DNA of 45,756 nucleotides from Bacteroidales bacterium UBA7569 (GTDB taxonomy: Bacteria > Bacteroidota > Bacteroidia > Bacteroidales > Paludibacteraceae). Positions 1-8,865 of the stretch are shown in pieces. Position numbers and translations under genes: made by a program. The notes beneath the pieces were generated by a model. That model ran no database searches and was not told the origin of the DNA. It worked only from the letters and a program-made list of their open reading frames with translations. Positions within the stretch are counted from its first letter, which is position 1, and each line of letters opens with the position of its first letter. Location: assembly GCA_002477945.1 (NCBI GenBank), contig DLLF01000038.1, positions 1 through 45,756 of the forward strand, written 5' to 3'.

Positions 1-1383
1 AACGTTTGGTGGACAAGCGACGCTTACAAGAACGACAACCACCCGATGTCGGAGAAAGTTTGGGGCGAAGTAAAGGCTTTGGCACAGAAAGAGTTGAGCA
101 ACAAACGTTTGTTCGTTGTAGATGCATTCTGCGGTGCCAACAAAGAGACCCGTCTGGCTGTCCGCTTCATCGTAGAGGTAGCATGGCAGGCACACTTCGT
201 TACCAATATGTTTATCCGTCCGACTGCAGAAGAGTTGGAGAACTTTGAGCCTAACTTTGTGATTTACAACGCATCGAAGGCTAAAGTGGAGAATTACAAA
301 GAACTCGGTCTGAACAGCGAGACCTGCGTGGCTTTCAACACCACCAGCCACGAGCAGGTAATCATCAACACCTGGTACGGCGGCGAGATGAAGAAAGGTA
401 TGTTCTCGATGCAGAACTACTACCTGCCCTTGAAGGGTATCGCTTCGATGCACTGCTCGGCCAATACCGATATGGATGGCAAGAACACCGCTATCTTCTT
501 CGGTCTGTCGGGTACGGGTAAGACCACCCTTTCGACCGACCCGAAACGTCTGCTTATCGGCGACGACGAGCACGGATGGGACGACAAGGGCGTATTCAAC
601 CTCGAAGGCGGTTGCTATGCCAAGGTTATCAACCTTGACAAGGAGAGCGAGCCGGACATCTACAACGCAATCCGCCGCGATGCCCTTCTCGAGAACGTTA
701 CCGTTGACGCCAACGGCAAGATTGATTTCGCAGACAAGAGCGTTACCGAGAACACCCGTGTTTCGTATCCTATCTATCACATCAACAATATCGTTAAACC
801 GATTTCTGCAGGTCCTGCAGCCAAGAACGTTATCTTCCTGTCGGCTGATGCATTCGGCGTACTGCCGCCTGTATCCATCCTGACTCCCGAGCAGACCAAG
901 TACTACTTCCTGAGCGGCTTCACAGCCAAACTGGCAGGTACCGAGCGCGGTATCACCGAGCCTACTCCTACTTTCTCGGCTTGTTTCGGACAGGCGTTCC
1001 TCGAACTCCACCCGACCAAATACGCAGAGGAACTGGTTAAGAAAATGGAGAAATCCGGTGCGAAAGCATACCTCGTCAACACCGGCTGGAACGGTACGGG
1101 CAAACGTATCTCCATCCGCGATACACGTGGCATCATCGACGCTATCCTCGGTGGCGACATCCTGAATGCGCCGACCAAGAAAATCCCGTATTTCAACTTC
1201 GAAGTTCCGACCGCTCTGCCGGGCGTAGATCCTGCTATCCTCGATCCTCGCGACACCTACAAAGATGCTGCTGAGTGGGATGTTAAGGCTAAGGATTTGG
1301 CTGGTCGTTTCATCAAGAACTTTGTTAAGTACGAGACTAACGAGGCAGGTAAAGCACTCGTTGCTGCCGGTCCGCAATTGTAA
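1..1383 (+). CDS. pckA: Phosphoenolpyruvate carboxykinase (ATP), 5' truncated by window edge
   Basis: The reading frame is open from base 1, so the start lies outside the window. The visible 460 residues are short of the usual ~535-540 aa by about 75-80 N-terminal residues. They include the substrate-binding stretch NVWW and FVVDAFCGANKETR, the kinase-1a loop GLSGTGKTTLS at visible residues 168-178, and the kinase-2 stretch IGDDEHGW that binds metal. The enzyme is cytoplasmic and interconverts oxaloacetate + ATP with PEP + CO2 + ADP. In fermentative Bacteroidales it commonly runs in the carboxylating direction toward oxaloacetate and succinate, which fits the malate dehydrogenase at the other end of the window. 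It is followed by a hairpin, so it is not obviously cotranscribed with the next genes. Confidence 0.97.
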   Translation, partial: NVWWTSDAYKNDNHPMSEKVWGEVKALAQKELSNKRLFVVDAFCGANKETRLAVRFIVEVAWQAHFVTNMFIRPTAEELENFEPNFVIYNASKAKVENYKELGLNSETCVAFNTTSHEQVIINTWYGGEMKKGMFSMQNYYLPLKGIASMHCSANTDMDGKNTAIFFGLSGTGKTTLSTDPKRLLIGDDEHGWDDKGVFNLEGGCYAKVINLDKESEPDIYNAIRRDALLENVTVDANGKIDFADKSVTENTRVSYPIYHINNIVKPISAGPAAKNVIFLSADAFGVLPPVSILTPEQTKYYFLSGFTAKLAGTERGITEPTPTFSACFGQAFLELHPTKYAEELVKKMEKSGAKAYLVNTGWNGTGKRISIRDTRGIIDAILGGDILNAPTKKIPYFNFEVPTALPGVDPAILDPRDTYKDAAEWDVKAKDLAGRFIKNFVKYETNEAGKALVAAGPQL

Positions 1384-1421
1384 TTCTCCGATTGCCCATA
1401 GGGGCAGTAGAAGGTCTATTT

Positions 1422-1459
1422 ACAAGAGTCATCCGATAAGATTGTCGGGTGGCTCTTGT
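1422..1459 (+). terminator. Hairpin after pckA
   Basis: An imperfect inverted repeat, ACAAGAGTCATCCGATA against TGTCGGGTGGCTCTTGT, pairs over about 17 bp with a few G-U pairs and a very short loop. It begins 38 bp after the pckA stop. The T-run after it is weak, so terminator function is inferred from stem and position. Confidence 0.6.
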
Positions 1460-1475
1460 TGCGTTTACAGGTGTG

Positions 1476-1506
1476 TTTGCGCAAGCAAAAAAAATGCGTA
1501 ACTTTG
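1476..1506 (+). promoter_or_regulatory. Bacteroidetes-type promoter for the FAD oxidoreductase operon
   Basis: TTTG at 1476-1479 (-33 box) and TAACTTTG at 1499-1506 (-7 box, TAnnTTTG) with a 19-bp spacer. It lies just upstream of the ATG at 1531 and just after the pckA hairpin. Confidence 0.75.
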
Positions 1507-1530
1507 CAGAAGCATAAGTACTATATCATA

Positions 1531-3108
1531 ATGGAGACGACCAATACCAACAAACACAAAATCGCTGTCATAGCGGGTGCAGGTCCTGCGGGACTCACTG
1601 CCGCTTACGAACTGTTGAAAAATACCGACATCCACCCCGTCATCCTCGAGTCCACCGATGCCATCGGCGGTATCTCGCAGACTGTGCAGTACAAAGGCAA
1701 CCGCATGGACATCGGCGGGCATCGCTTCTTCTCTAAGAGCGAAGAAATTATGAACTGGTGGCAAAGCGTGATGCCCACACAGGGTGCGCCATCCAAAGAC
1801 GACCTCCTGCTCCATACTGCCGACAAACAACTTTCCCCGGATGGCCCCGACCCGGAGCGTACCGACCGCGTCATGCTCCTACGCAACCGCGTCAGCCGTA
1901 TCTTCTTCCTGCGCAAGTTCTTTGATTACCCCATCTCCATGAAGAAGGAGACCTTCTTTAATATGGGTTTCGCCAACACAATGCGTGCGGGCTTCGGATA
2001 CATCTGGTCGTGCGTGCATAAGTTGCCCGAAACATCATTGGAGAACTTCTATATCAACCGCTTCGGGCGACCGCTCTACGAGATGTTCTTCGAGGGATAC
2101 ACTGAGAAAGTATGGAGCGTACACCCCTCCAAGTTGGGTGCCGACTGGGGTAGCCAGCGTGTCAAAGGTTTGAGTATCAGGTCTGTGCTGAAAGATATGT
2201 TCCGCCGTGCTCTCGGGCTGCATAGCAAGCATGTCGAGACATCACTCATCGAGCAGTTTATCTACCCGAAATATGGTCCGGGGCAACTCTGGGAAACCGT
2301 GGCAGACGACATCCGCCAACTCGGCGGAGAGATACACATGCAGCACGAGGTCATTGGCGTGAATATGGAGCAGGGTAGGGTAGTGTCCGTCGTTGCCCGT
2401 ACGGCGGACGGACAGGAGCAGACTTTCCCCTGCGATTATTTCCTTTCCACCATGCCGATCAAAGATCTCGTTCCCGCCCTCCGCGGTATCGAGGTGCCGC
2501 AACCCGTTTCGGACATCGCCTCCCGTCTGCCCTACCGCGATTTCATCACGGTAGGTCTGTGTGTCAAACAGATGCGCATCAAGAACCAAACGCATATCCC
2601 TACTTTCGAACATCGTGTCCCCGATACGTGGATTTACATTCAGGAACGCGATGTGCATATCGGGCGCCTGCAGGTGTTCAACAACTGGTCGCCCTATCTT
2701 GTCAACGACTACGAACACACCATGTGGATTGGTCTCGAGTATTTCTGCACCGAGGGCGACACCTTTTGGAATATGCCCAAAGAGGATTTTATCAATATGG
2801 CTATCGATGAACTCGTCAAAATAGACATCATCAACCGTGAGGATGTCCTCGATGCTTGCCATGTGCGCATCAAGAAAGCCTACCCCGCCTACTATGGCTC
2901 TTATTATCAGTTGGATACCGTCAAGGCGTTCCTCGACACTATCCCGAACCTCTACTGCCTCGGGCGCAACGGACAGCACCGCTACAACAATATGGACCAC
3001 TCTATGATGACCGCTATTGAGTGCGTGCGCAATATCCGCAATGGCGTGGCGGACAAAACCAATATCTGGAATGTTAACACTGAAAAAGAATATCATGAGC
3101 AAAAGTAA
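1531..3108 (+). CDS. FAD-dependent oxidoreductase (amine oxidase/UDP-galactopyranose mutase-like fold)
   Basis: 525 aa. A Rossmann dinucleotide-binding motif GAGPAG is at residues 16-21, followed by the acidic residue of the ADP-binding fold and the stretch GGISQ...DIGGHRFF typical of flavin amine oxidase/protoporphyrinogen-oxidase-like enzymes. No transmembrane segment is apparent. I chose ATG 1531 because an upstream in-frame start (1456) would lie before the -7 box. The frame overlaps the next gene by 14 bp, so the two are translationally linked. Its partners are a GT-C glycosyltransferase and a GtrA protein, which suggests action on a nucleotide- or lipid-linked sugar; the exact reaction cannot be read from sequence. 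It could equally be a polyprenyl or phytoene-type desaturase. Confidence 0.85.
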   Translation: METTNTNKHKIAVIAGAGPAGLTAAYELLKNTDIHPVILESTDAIGGISQTVQYKGNRMDIGGHRFFSKSEEIMNWWQSVMPTQGAPSKDDLLLHTADKQLSPDGPDPERTDRVMLLRNRVSRIFFLRKFFDYPISMKKETFFNMGFANTMRAGFGYIWSCVHKLPETSLENFYINRFGRPLYEMFFEGYTEKVWSVHPSKLGADWGSQRVKGLSIRSVLKDMFRRALGLHSKHVETSLIEQFIYPKYGPGQLWETVADDIRQLGGEIHMQHEVIGVNMEQGRVVSVVARTADGQEQTFPCDYFLSTMPIKDLVPALRGIEVPQPVSDIASRLPYRDFITVGLCVKQMRIKNQTHIPTFEHRVPDTWIYIQERDVHIGRLQVFNNWSPYLVNDYEHTMWIGLEYFCTEGDTFWNMPKEDFINMAIDELVKIDIINREDVLDACHVRIKKAYPAYYGSYYQLDTVKAFLDTIPNLYCLGRNGQHRYNNMDHSMMTAIECVRNIRNGVADKTNIWNVNTEKEYHEQK

Positions 3109-4669
3109 TATCTTCCGTTATATCGTCTTCCCGCTGACCATTGTCGTAGCGTGGTTGTGTGTCGTACTCTATACGTTCAATAGCAAACCAGACCTCAACG
3201 GCGATAACTTCAACTACTATATCTATGCCACCTCACTTGCGGAGGGCAACGGCTATTGCGACTTGTCCTCACCGGGCAGTCCCGCCACTTCTACCTTTCC
3301 GCCCGGCTATCCCCTTCTGATGACCCCGCTGCGTGCTATCATGGACAGCATTGTGGCGCAGAAATGGCTCAACGAGGTCTTTGTTCTGGCGAGCATCCTC
3401 CTGCTCTATTTTGCCCTGTTGGCACTCTCATTGCCTATGGATATGGCCTTCACAGCCTCCATAGCGGGACTCTTCTGCCCGCGCCTGCTCCATTTCTCCA
3501 CGATGATGATGTCCGAATCAAGTTTCCTCTTTATGAGTATGCTTGTCTTCTTTGCGCTCATTCAGATGAGCAAAAAGGAAGAAAAGTGGTGGAGCGAACT
3601 CACATCGCCTTGGTTCTATGTCATGCTTGTGGCACTGGTCTTTACCTACCATATCCGTACCCAGGGCGTAGCCCTTGTGGCGGCGGTTGCCTTGGTTTTG
3701 TTGGTGCGCCGCCGTTGGGCGGCACTGCCCGCTACACTCGTCGGTTTTGCCATCGGATGCCTGCCGTGGATGCTCCGCAACCGTGCTTTGGGCTTGAACG
3801 GCAATCGCTATCTCGACTCAATTATGGTGGCTAATCCATGGCGACCCGAGATGGGTTCTCTCGGCTTCGGTGAGGTGGTTTCACGCTTCTTCGATACGCT
3901 TCGTATGCTCATCTTCCAGGCTTTCCCGAGTACTATTCTCCCCTTTGCCAAATTGAATTGCGATGAGCCTGTTTACACGTGGTATATCTACCTCCTCGGT
4001 GCCGTACTCTTGGCGGTGATGCTCCTCGGTGCATGGCGTCTCGGTAAGCAACGCTGGTTCGCTATTGGCTATATCGCTGCCACACTCGGTGTCATCTCTA
4101 TTTTTAGTACTCCGAGCGGCAACCGCTATATAACCTCTGTTTTGCCTTTTCTTACGGCTTTTCTGCTTATCGGACTGTGGGCTATTCTTACGTGGCTTTT
4201 GCAGTGCAAATGGAAAGAAAAGAGGCTTCCTGCCTATTTTCTGCTGCTCTTGCTCTTTTTCTCCAAGGCGGGTTTGCAGGAGGAGCACCAACTTGCGCAG
4301 CAGAAATACCCCGTCAACTACCAGCAGTTCTTCTCTATTGGCAAGTTGCTCAAGAAAAATACCCCCGCAGGCACGGTTGTCTGCTCCCGCAAGCCCCAAA
4401 TGCTCTATATGTATGCCGAGCGTCCGGGCGTGAACTATCTCTATACCGACGATGCACGTGTGCTGATAGCCGACTTGGTAAAGAAGAACGTCGATTTGGT
4501 GCTTGTGGACGCCCTTGGCTATAGTTCCACCTACCGTTATCTTATTCCTGCCATTCAGCAGTACCCGCAGTTCTTCCCCCGTGTTCTTGCCCACTACGAC
4601 AATACCGGTACCTATTTATTGGCTTTTGACAAAGTGCGTGCTGCAATGGAGTTGCAGTTATCTGAGTAA
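3095..4669 (+). CDS. Polytopic membrane glycosyltransferase, GT-C/GT39-like
   Basis: 524 aa with an N-terminal membrane helix (residues ~8-28) followed by the periplasmic loop PDLNGDNFNYYIYATSLAEG, which places acidic residues after helix 1 as in GT-C enzymes such as ArnT/PMT. About ten more hydrophobic segments follow, then a soluble C-terminal domain (~130 aa). Family members transfer sugars from polyprenyl-phosphate carriers to lipids or proteins on the periplasmic side. The start at ATG 3095 gives MSKSNIF before the first helix; ATG 3071 is an in-frame alternative adding eight residues. It overlaps the upstream oxidoreductase by 14 bp and precedes gtrA by 12 bp. Substrate unknown. Confidence 0.75.
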   Translation: MSKSNIFRYIVFPLTIVVAWLCVVLYTFNSKPDLNGDNFNYYIYATSLAEGNGYCDLSSPGSPATSTFPPGYPLLMTPLRAIMDSIVAQKWLNEVFVLASILLLYFALLALSLPMDMAFTASIAGLFCPRLLHFSTMMMSESSFLFMSMLVFFALIQMSKKEEKWWSELTSPWFYVMLVALVFTYHIRTQGVALVAAVALVLLVRRRWAALPATLVGFAIGCLPWMLRNRALGLNGNRYLDSIMVANPWRPEMGSLGFGEVVSRFFDTLRMLIFQAFPSTILPFAKLNCDEPVYTWYIYLLGAVLLAVMLLGAWRLGKQRWFAIGYIAATLGVISIFSTPSGNRYITSVLPFLTAFLLIGLWAILTWLLQCKWKEKRLPAYFLLLLLFFSKAGLQEEHQLAQQKYPVNYQQFFSIGKLLKKNTPAGTVVCSRKPQMLYMYAERPGVNYLYTDDARVLIADLVKKNVDLVLVDALGYSSTYRYLIPAIQQYPQFFPRVLAHYDNTGTYLLAFDKVRAAMELQLSE

Positions 4670-4681
4670 TACTGAGTGTGT

Positions 4682-5131
4682 ATGAGTTTGCAAAAATGGA
4701 TAGATATCCTGTTTCGCAAGGATACCGACAATATCTGGCTCCAATGGTTCCGCTACTGCTTTGTGGCAGTAGGGGCATTTGCCGTGGATTACGGCAGTTA
4801 TTTCTTGGCATCGTATGTCATCGGCATTCCCTATCTGGTAGCCGCGGTCATAGGTTTCGTTCTCGGTACGCTGACCAACTATGCCATTTCCAAGTTCCTC
4901 GTCTTCCGTGGCGAACCCAAGTCACGTGCAGGCGAGATTGCCATGGTATTCCTAATCGGCGGTATCGGGCTGATATTTTTGGAATTAGGTATATGGTTCT
5001 TTACGGAGAAAGTGGGTGTCCATTACCTTGTTTCCAAATTGATTATGACCGTCATCGTCTTTGCGTGGAATTTCCTCGCCCGCAAGTTCTTCATGTATTC
5101 CAAGCGTTTCAACGTACTTAAAGACAGATAA
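4682..5131 (+). CDS. GtrA-like membrane protein, putative polyprenyl-phosphate-sugar flippase
   Basis: 149 aa with four predicted membrane helices (about residues 21-43, 46-66, 84-104 and 110-132), the size and topology of the GtrA/DPMS flippase family. Recognisable family stretches are QWFRYCFVAVGAFAVDYG and NYAISKFLVF. GtrA proteins are thought to move polyprenyl-phosphate-linked sugars across the inner membrane, which would supply the GT-C enzyme encoded just upstream. ATG 4682 is preferred; a GTG at 4676 in frame would add two residues. It is the last gene of the three-gene operon. Confidence 0.85.
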   Translation: MSLQKWIDILFRKDTDNIWLQWFRYCFVAVGAFAVDYGSYFLASYVIGIPYLVAAVIGFVLGTLTNYAISKFLVFRGEPKSRAGEIAMVFLIGGIGLIFLELGIWFFTEKVGVHYLVSKLIMTVIVFAWNFLARKFFMYSKRFNVLKDR

Positions 5132-5164
5132 TTCTCTTTGTTGTTTTATTGAAATTTTGTGGAT

Positions 5165-5204
5165 GTTCCGTTCAGGGGTGCTTCAGGGGTCGTTGAGGGG
5201 TCGT
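5165..5204 (-). repeat. 11-bp phased tandem repeat, copy A
   Basis: Read on the minus strand: ACGACCCCTCA, ACGACCCCTGA, AGCACCCCTGA, then ACGGAAC. That is three 11-bp units plus a partial one. The same array occurs at 12460, 20493, 31827 and 41763. It lies 33 bp after the gtrA stop. Apart from the rpmH promoter I see nothing else in the 395-bp gap 5132-5526. Confidence 0.85.
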
Positions 5205-5424
5205 CAAGGTAGGCTACTACAGAGCAACTTATATGGAGCCTTCCAAGCAGCAGGAAGCAGGTTGCATTATTTTTGCGGGTTGTTGATTTGCCAAGTTTGC
5301 AATAAGATGATTGCAAAATATGAGAAGGTGGGAAATTAACTATTCCAACTTATTATAAAACAGTTGGATAGGTGAATGGCGGATGGTTATTTGCAATTCG
5401 GAAGATATGTTTTCGGTGCAGGTC

Positions 5425-5455
5425 TTGCACGGGCAAAAAAAAAGATGTACCTTTG
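5425..5455 (+). promoter_or_regulatory. Promoter for rpmH
   Basis: TTG at 5425-5427 and TACCTTTG at 5448-5455 with a 20-bp spacer. It leaves a transcribed leader of about 65 nt before the rpmH ATG at 5527. Confidence 0.75.
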
Positions 5456-5526
5456 CAGCCCATTCTTTGGATAATAGTAACATATTAAGAAATAATCTCT
5501 TCGAGAGAAGAGGAAAGGAATAGATT

Positions 5527-5685
5527 ATGAAAAGAACATTTCAACCGTCACAACGTAAGAGACGTAACAAACACGGTTTCCGTGAGAGAATGGCGACAGC
5601 AAACGGTCGCCGCGTATTGGCTGCTCGCCGTGCAAAGGGTCGTGCCAAACTGACCGTGGCAGACGAAGGACGTCATAAGTATTAA
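5527..5685 (+). CDS. rpmH: 50S ribosomal protein L34
   Basis: A 52-aa, highly basic protein beginning MKRTFQPSQRKRRNKHGFRE and containing RMATANGRRVLAARRAKGR, the diagnostic L34 sequence. It is a small protein of the large ribosomal subunit that binds 23S rRNA. The C-terminal end (KLTVADEGRHKY) is slightly longer than the ~45-aa enterobacterial form, as is usual in Bacteroidota. It has its own promoter and is followed by a strong hairpin before rbfA. No rnpA lies beside it here, unlike the common rpmH-rnpA arrangement. Confidence 0.97.
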   Translation: MKRTFQPSQRKRRNKHGFRERMATANGRRVLAARRAKGRAKLTVADEGRHKY

Positions 5686-5754
5686 ACAGCCAAGAGGGGG
5701 CGAGGCGAAGGAGAGTGCTTGAGACCTCCCTTTGTGTATCTTTTTTGAAAGAAT

Positions 5755-5780
5755 GGGAAAAGAGAGCAATCTCCTTTCCC
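5755..5780 (+). terminator. Rho-independent terminator after rpmH
   Basis: GGGAAAAGAGA / GCAA loop / TCTCCTTTCCC pairs over 11 bp with one mismatch, directly followed by TTGTTTT. It separates rpmH from rbfA. Confidence 0.75.
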
Positions 5781-5811
5781 TTGTTTTGCTTGATAATAAT
5801 ATGTAAAAACT

Positions 5812-6147
5812 ATGGAAACAACTCGTCAGCAGAAGATAGCACGTTTGTTGCAAAAGGATTTGGGCGATATATTTCTCAGGTATGCCCATAAGTTCAAGGG
5901 TGTATTGATTTCAGTGAGTGAAGTGAGGATTTCCTCGGACTTGAGTGTCGCTCATGTGTATTTGAGTATATTTCCTTCTCGGTTGCAGGGCGACGTGATG
6001 AAACAGATAGAGGAAGACAGGCGTCAGATTCGTGGAGAAATGGGCAATTTGGAGCGGCATCAGTTGCGTATTATTCCGGAACTATCGTTTCATGTGGACG
6101 AAACTATAGATAAGATGTCGCATATAGATGATTTGTTGAAGCAATAA
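5812..6147 (+). CDS. rbfA: Ribosome-binding factor A
   Basis: 111 aa, the normal RbfA length. It begins METTRQQKIARLLQKDLGDIF and continues with the KH-like core (SVSEVRISSDLSVAHVYLSIF) and the C-terminal stretch RIIPELSFHVDETIDK, all characteristic. RbfA is a cytoplasmic assembly factor that binds free 30S subunits and is needed for 16S rRNA 5'-end maturation and cold adaptation. The next gene starts 4 bp after its stop, so it heads or lies within a tightly packed operon with an ABC-type permease and xerD. I saw no recognisable promoter directly upstream. Confidence 0.95.
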   Translation: METTRQQKIARLLQKDLGDIFLRYAHKFKGVLISVSEVRISSDLSVAHVYLSIFPSRLQGDVMKQIEEDRRQIRGEMGNLERHQLRIIPELSFHVDETIDKMSHIDDLLKQ

Positions 6148-6151
6148 CAAC

Positions 6152-7396
6152 ATGTCAATTTCTCTGCGCATAGCATGGAGATATTTGTTTGCCAAGAAGC
6201 GGCATAATGCCATTAATATCATATCTGGTATCAGCACGGCAGGTGTCTGTGTGGTATCTGCGGCTTTGGTGTGCGTATTGTCGGTGATGAATGGCTTCGG
6301 CAGTTTGGTGGAACAGATGTTCTCTGCTTTTGATGCAGAACTGAGAATAGTTCCGAAAGCGGGTAAGACGTTTCAGACTGATACCGGGGACTTTGCGAGG
6401 GTGAAAGAATTACCCTTTGTAGAAGTATTCGGCGAAACAATAGAGGAGACTGCATTGGTTGATTTCTCGCAGAAACAATTGCCTGTGCAATTGAAGGGCG
6501 TGGATGATAATTTTCAGCAACTTACCGATATTGATTCCATAATAACGGATGGCTACTTCTCTGTTTGCGATTACTATGACGATGGTATAAACCGTACCCG
6601 CAGTTTCGAACGGTGTGTGTTGGGCAGAGGATTGGCAGCGCAATTGGGTGCGAATGCCCATTTCGTATCGGGGCTTAAGATTTATGCGCCCAAACGGACA
6701 GGGAAAATAAACTTGCTACGTCCTGACAAGAGTTTGAACCGGACAGGGGCGTTTATTGCAGGCGTGTTCTCTGTAAATCAGACGAAGTATGACGACAATG
6801 TGATGATAGTATCTTTGCCGCTTGCAAGGGAATTGTTTGAGTACGGTGAGCATGAAGTTTCGGCCGTTGAACTTAAGTTGACGGAAGGGACTCCGGTTCG
6901 TGCTGCCAAGCGGGAGATAAGTGAGATTTTGGGAGGTTCGTACAGGGTGCTTGACCGGTATGAGCAGCAAGAGGATTTCTTCCATATTTTCAAAGTAGAG
7001 CGTGCATTGACAATACTGTTACTGGTTTTTATCCTGTTGATCGCGTGCTTTAATGTAATAGGCTCGTTATCCATGTTGATGATAGACAAACAGGCGGATG
7101 CACGGATCTTGCATAATCTGGGAGCCACATTGGATGAAATACGGCATATATTCCTCTATGAGGGATGGCTGATATCGTTGCTTGGTGCAGTGATCGGCAT
7201 TGTTTTGGGCGTGCTTTTGTGTCTTCTGCAGCAAGAGTTAGGTCTGATAAAGTTGGGCGACGGAACAAACTATGTGATTAGTGCCTATCCCGTTCAGGTG
7301 CAGGTGCTTGACCTTCTGTTGGTATTCGGAATAGTATTGCTTTTGGGATTTCTTGCCGCGTGGTATCCGAGTAAACAAATAAATAAAACCTTATGA
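6152..7396 (+). CDS. FtsX/LolE-type ABC transporter permease
   Basis: 414 aa with the MacB-PCD/FtsX layout: one N-terminal helix (about residues 25-50), a periplasmic domain of ~230 residues, then three C-terminal helices (about 284-308, 336-361 and 387-409). The N-terminus SLRIAWRYLFAKKRHNAINIIS resembles LolC/LolE, which extract lipoproteins from the inner membrane with the ATPase LolD. No ATPase gene is adjacent, so it presumably uses an ATPase encoded elsewhere. Its stop overlaps the next start as ATGA, indicating coupled translation with the lipoprotein that follows. Confidence 0.85.
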   Translation: MSISLRIAWRYLFAKKRHNAINIISGISTAGVCVVSAALVCVLSVMNGFGSLVEQMFSAFDAELRIVPKAGKTFQTDTGDFARVKELPFVEVFGETIEETALVDFSQKQLPVQLKGVDDNFQQLTDIDSIITDGYFSVCDYYDDGINRTRSFERCVLGRGLAAQLGANAHFVSGLKIYAPKRTGKINLLRPDKSLNRTGAFIAGVFSVNQTKYDDNVMIVSLPLARELFEYGEHEVSAVELKLTEGTPVRAAKREISEILGGSYRVLDRYEQQEDFFHIFKVERALTILLLVFILLIACFNVIGSLSMLMIDKQADARILHNLGATLDEIRHIFLYEGWLISLLGAVIGIVLGVLLCLLQQELGLIKLGDGTNYVISAYPVQVQVLDLLLVFGIVLLLGFLAAWYPSKQINKTL

Positions 7397-7947
7397 GACG
7401 CATGAAGAATACTATTCGGTGTGTGTTGCTGCTGGTGTCGTTGTGTTTTATGCAGTGCAGGGAACCCGCTACAACGACTACAGCGCAGCGGGAGTCGCAT
7501 TACGACAAAGGGCAAGTGATGTTCTATGGGGCTTATTATGCAGAGGAGGGTGTGGAACAGAATGTGGTAGCGTTGGATATGTACAGCAAAGGGCTTTCGT
7601 TGGATTCTGCCGGCTATATGGTGGGTACAGGCGTAAATTTATATATCTCGGATATATTTCTGCCTAAGCAGGATACATTTCTGGTGGAGACTACGTATGT
7701 GGCAGATACTACGGGTAATGAATTTACTTTTCTTCCCGGAGTAAACTATGAAGGTCAGATTAGCGGTGTGTATGTCTTGCAAGTGACGGATGGTGCATTG
7801 AGCAGTGCAGAGTTGTTTTCTGAAGGCAGTTTCAAGGTTGTCTCAAAAGAGGATAGTGTCTTTATAGAGTTTTTGTTGCAGAACGAGGCGGGAAAGAAAT
7901 ATGCCGCCGATTTCAAGGGGAAACTCCCTTATTTCGACGGGAGGTGA
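7393..7947 (+). CDS. Hypothetical lipoprotein (DUF4738-like size and position)
   Basis: 184 aa. A signal peptide ends in the lipobox LCFMQC, so the mature protein would be lipid-anchored at Cys22, probably in the outer membrane or periplasm. The rest is soluble and beta-rich, with no motif I can assign a function to. Start: ATG 7393 overlaps the permease stop (ATGA); ATG 7402 is a possible internal start that gives a tighter signal peptide. It sits between a Lol-like permease and xerD. The family name is only a guess from size and lineage. Confidence 0.75.
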   Translation: MRRMKNTIRCVLLLVSLCFMQCREPATTTTAQRESHYDKGQVMFYGAYYAEEGVEQNVVALDMYSKGLSLDSAGYMVGTGVNLYISDIFLPKQDTFLVETTYVADTTGNEFTFLPGVNYEGQISGVYVLQVTDGALSSAELFSEGSFKVVSKEDSVFIEFLLQNEAGKKYAADFKGKLPYFDGR

Positions 7948-7950
7948 GAA

Positions 7951-8865
7951 ATGACGGAGACGAACGTACAAGATGCGGGATTGTACAAGGCATATCACAC
8001 CTATCTGAAGTTGGAGAAAGCGCTTTCGGAGAATACGGTGCTTGCCTACGAACAAGATTTGGACAAGTTGAGGGCTTACTTTGATAAGGCAAGGAAATCA
8101 CCGTGTGACGCCACGTTTGATGATTTGCAGGAGTTCGTTTACGAGCAGATGAAAGATGTGAAGAGCGTCCGTTCGCAGGCGCGTATCATATCAGGTGTGC
8201 ATTCGTTCTATCGGTTTTTGGTGTATTCCAAACGTATAGAGGACGACCCCTCGGTTTTATTGGCATTGCCTAAGTTGGAGATGCGTCTTCCGAATGTGCT
8301 TACTGTGGAGGAGATTGACCGGATGATCGACTGTATTGACCTTAGTCTGAAGGAAGGACATCGCAATCGTGCCATTATTGAGATGCTTTACGGTTCGGGA
8401 TTACGGGTCTCTGAGTTGGTCAACTTGAAACTATCAAACATCTATCTGAAAGAAGAATATATGCTGGTGGAGGGCAAGGGAAGCAAACAACGTTTGGTAC
8501 CTCTCTCCAAGGAATCAATCAAGCAGTTCTTGTTTTGGTTGGAGGATCGGAATAGATGGGATGTCAAGCCCGAGTATAGCGATTGCGCTTTTGTGAATCG
8601 TTACGGACGGCAACTAACACGCAATATGATATTTACCATTATCCGCCGACTTGCCTCCGAGGCAGGTATTCAGAAGGTTATTTCTCCGCATACACTTCGC
8701 CATAGTTTTGCTACGCATCTGTTGCAAAATGGGGCAGACTTGCGTATCATCCAGCAGTTGCTTGGGCATGAGAATATCATCACCACTGAGATTTATACCC
8801 ATATAGACATACAAGACCTGCGTCAAGCCATCTTGAAGTATCATCCTGCAAATCAAAAACATTGA
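7951..8865 (+). CDS. xerD: Tyrosine recombinase XerD/XerC
   Basis: 304 aa, the usual Xer length. An N-terminal SAM-like core-binding domain (about residues 10-100) precedes the catalytic domain. All catalytic residues are visible: R152 in GSGLRVSEL, K176, H247 and R250 in SPHTLRHSFATHLL, H273 in LLGHENI and nucleophile Y282 in TTEIYTHID. The enzyme resolves chromosome dimers at dif together with a partner recombinase. Membership in a housekeeping operon, rather than beside an integrated element, supports Xer over an integrase. XerD is favoured over XerC by overall resemblance, not by a decisive residue. Confidence 0.92.
   Translation: MTETNVQDAGLYKAYHTYLKLEKALSENTVLAYEQDLDKLRAYFDKARKSPCDATFDDLQEFVYEQMKDVKSVRSQARIISGVHSFYRFLVYSKRIEDDPSVLLALPKLEMRLPNVLTVEEIDRMIDCIDLSLKEGHRNRAIIEMLYGSGLRVSELVNLKLSNIYLKEEYMLVEGKGSKQRLVPLSKESIKQFLFWLEDRNRWDVKPEYSDCAFVNRYGRQLTRNMIFTIIRRLASEAGIQKVISPHTLRHSFATHLLQNGADLRIIQQLLGHENIITTEIYTHIDIQDLRQAILKYHPANQKH

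Noticed and set aside
2242..3102. 286-aa antisense frame in the FAD oxidoreductase gene
   Set aside because: Shadow of the plus-strand gene; Val/His/Asp-rich nonsense composition.
7951..8865. Integrase of a mobile element
   Set aside because: The length and domain match housekeeping Xer, it lies in a conserved-looking operon, and no att sites or element genes are nearby.
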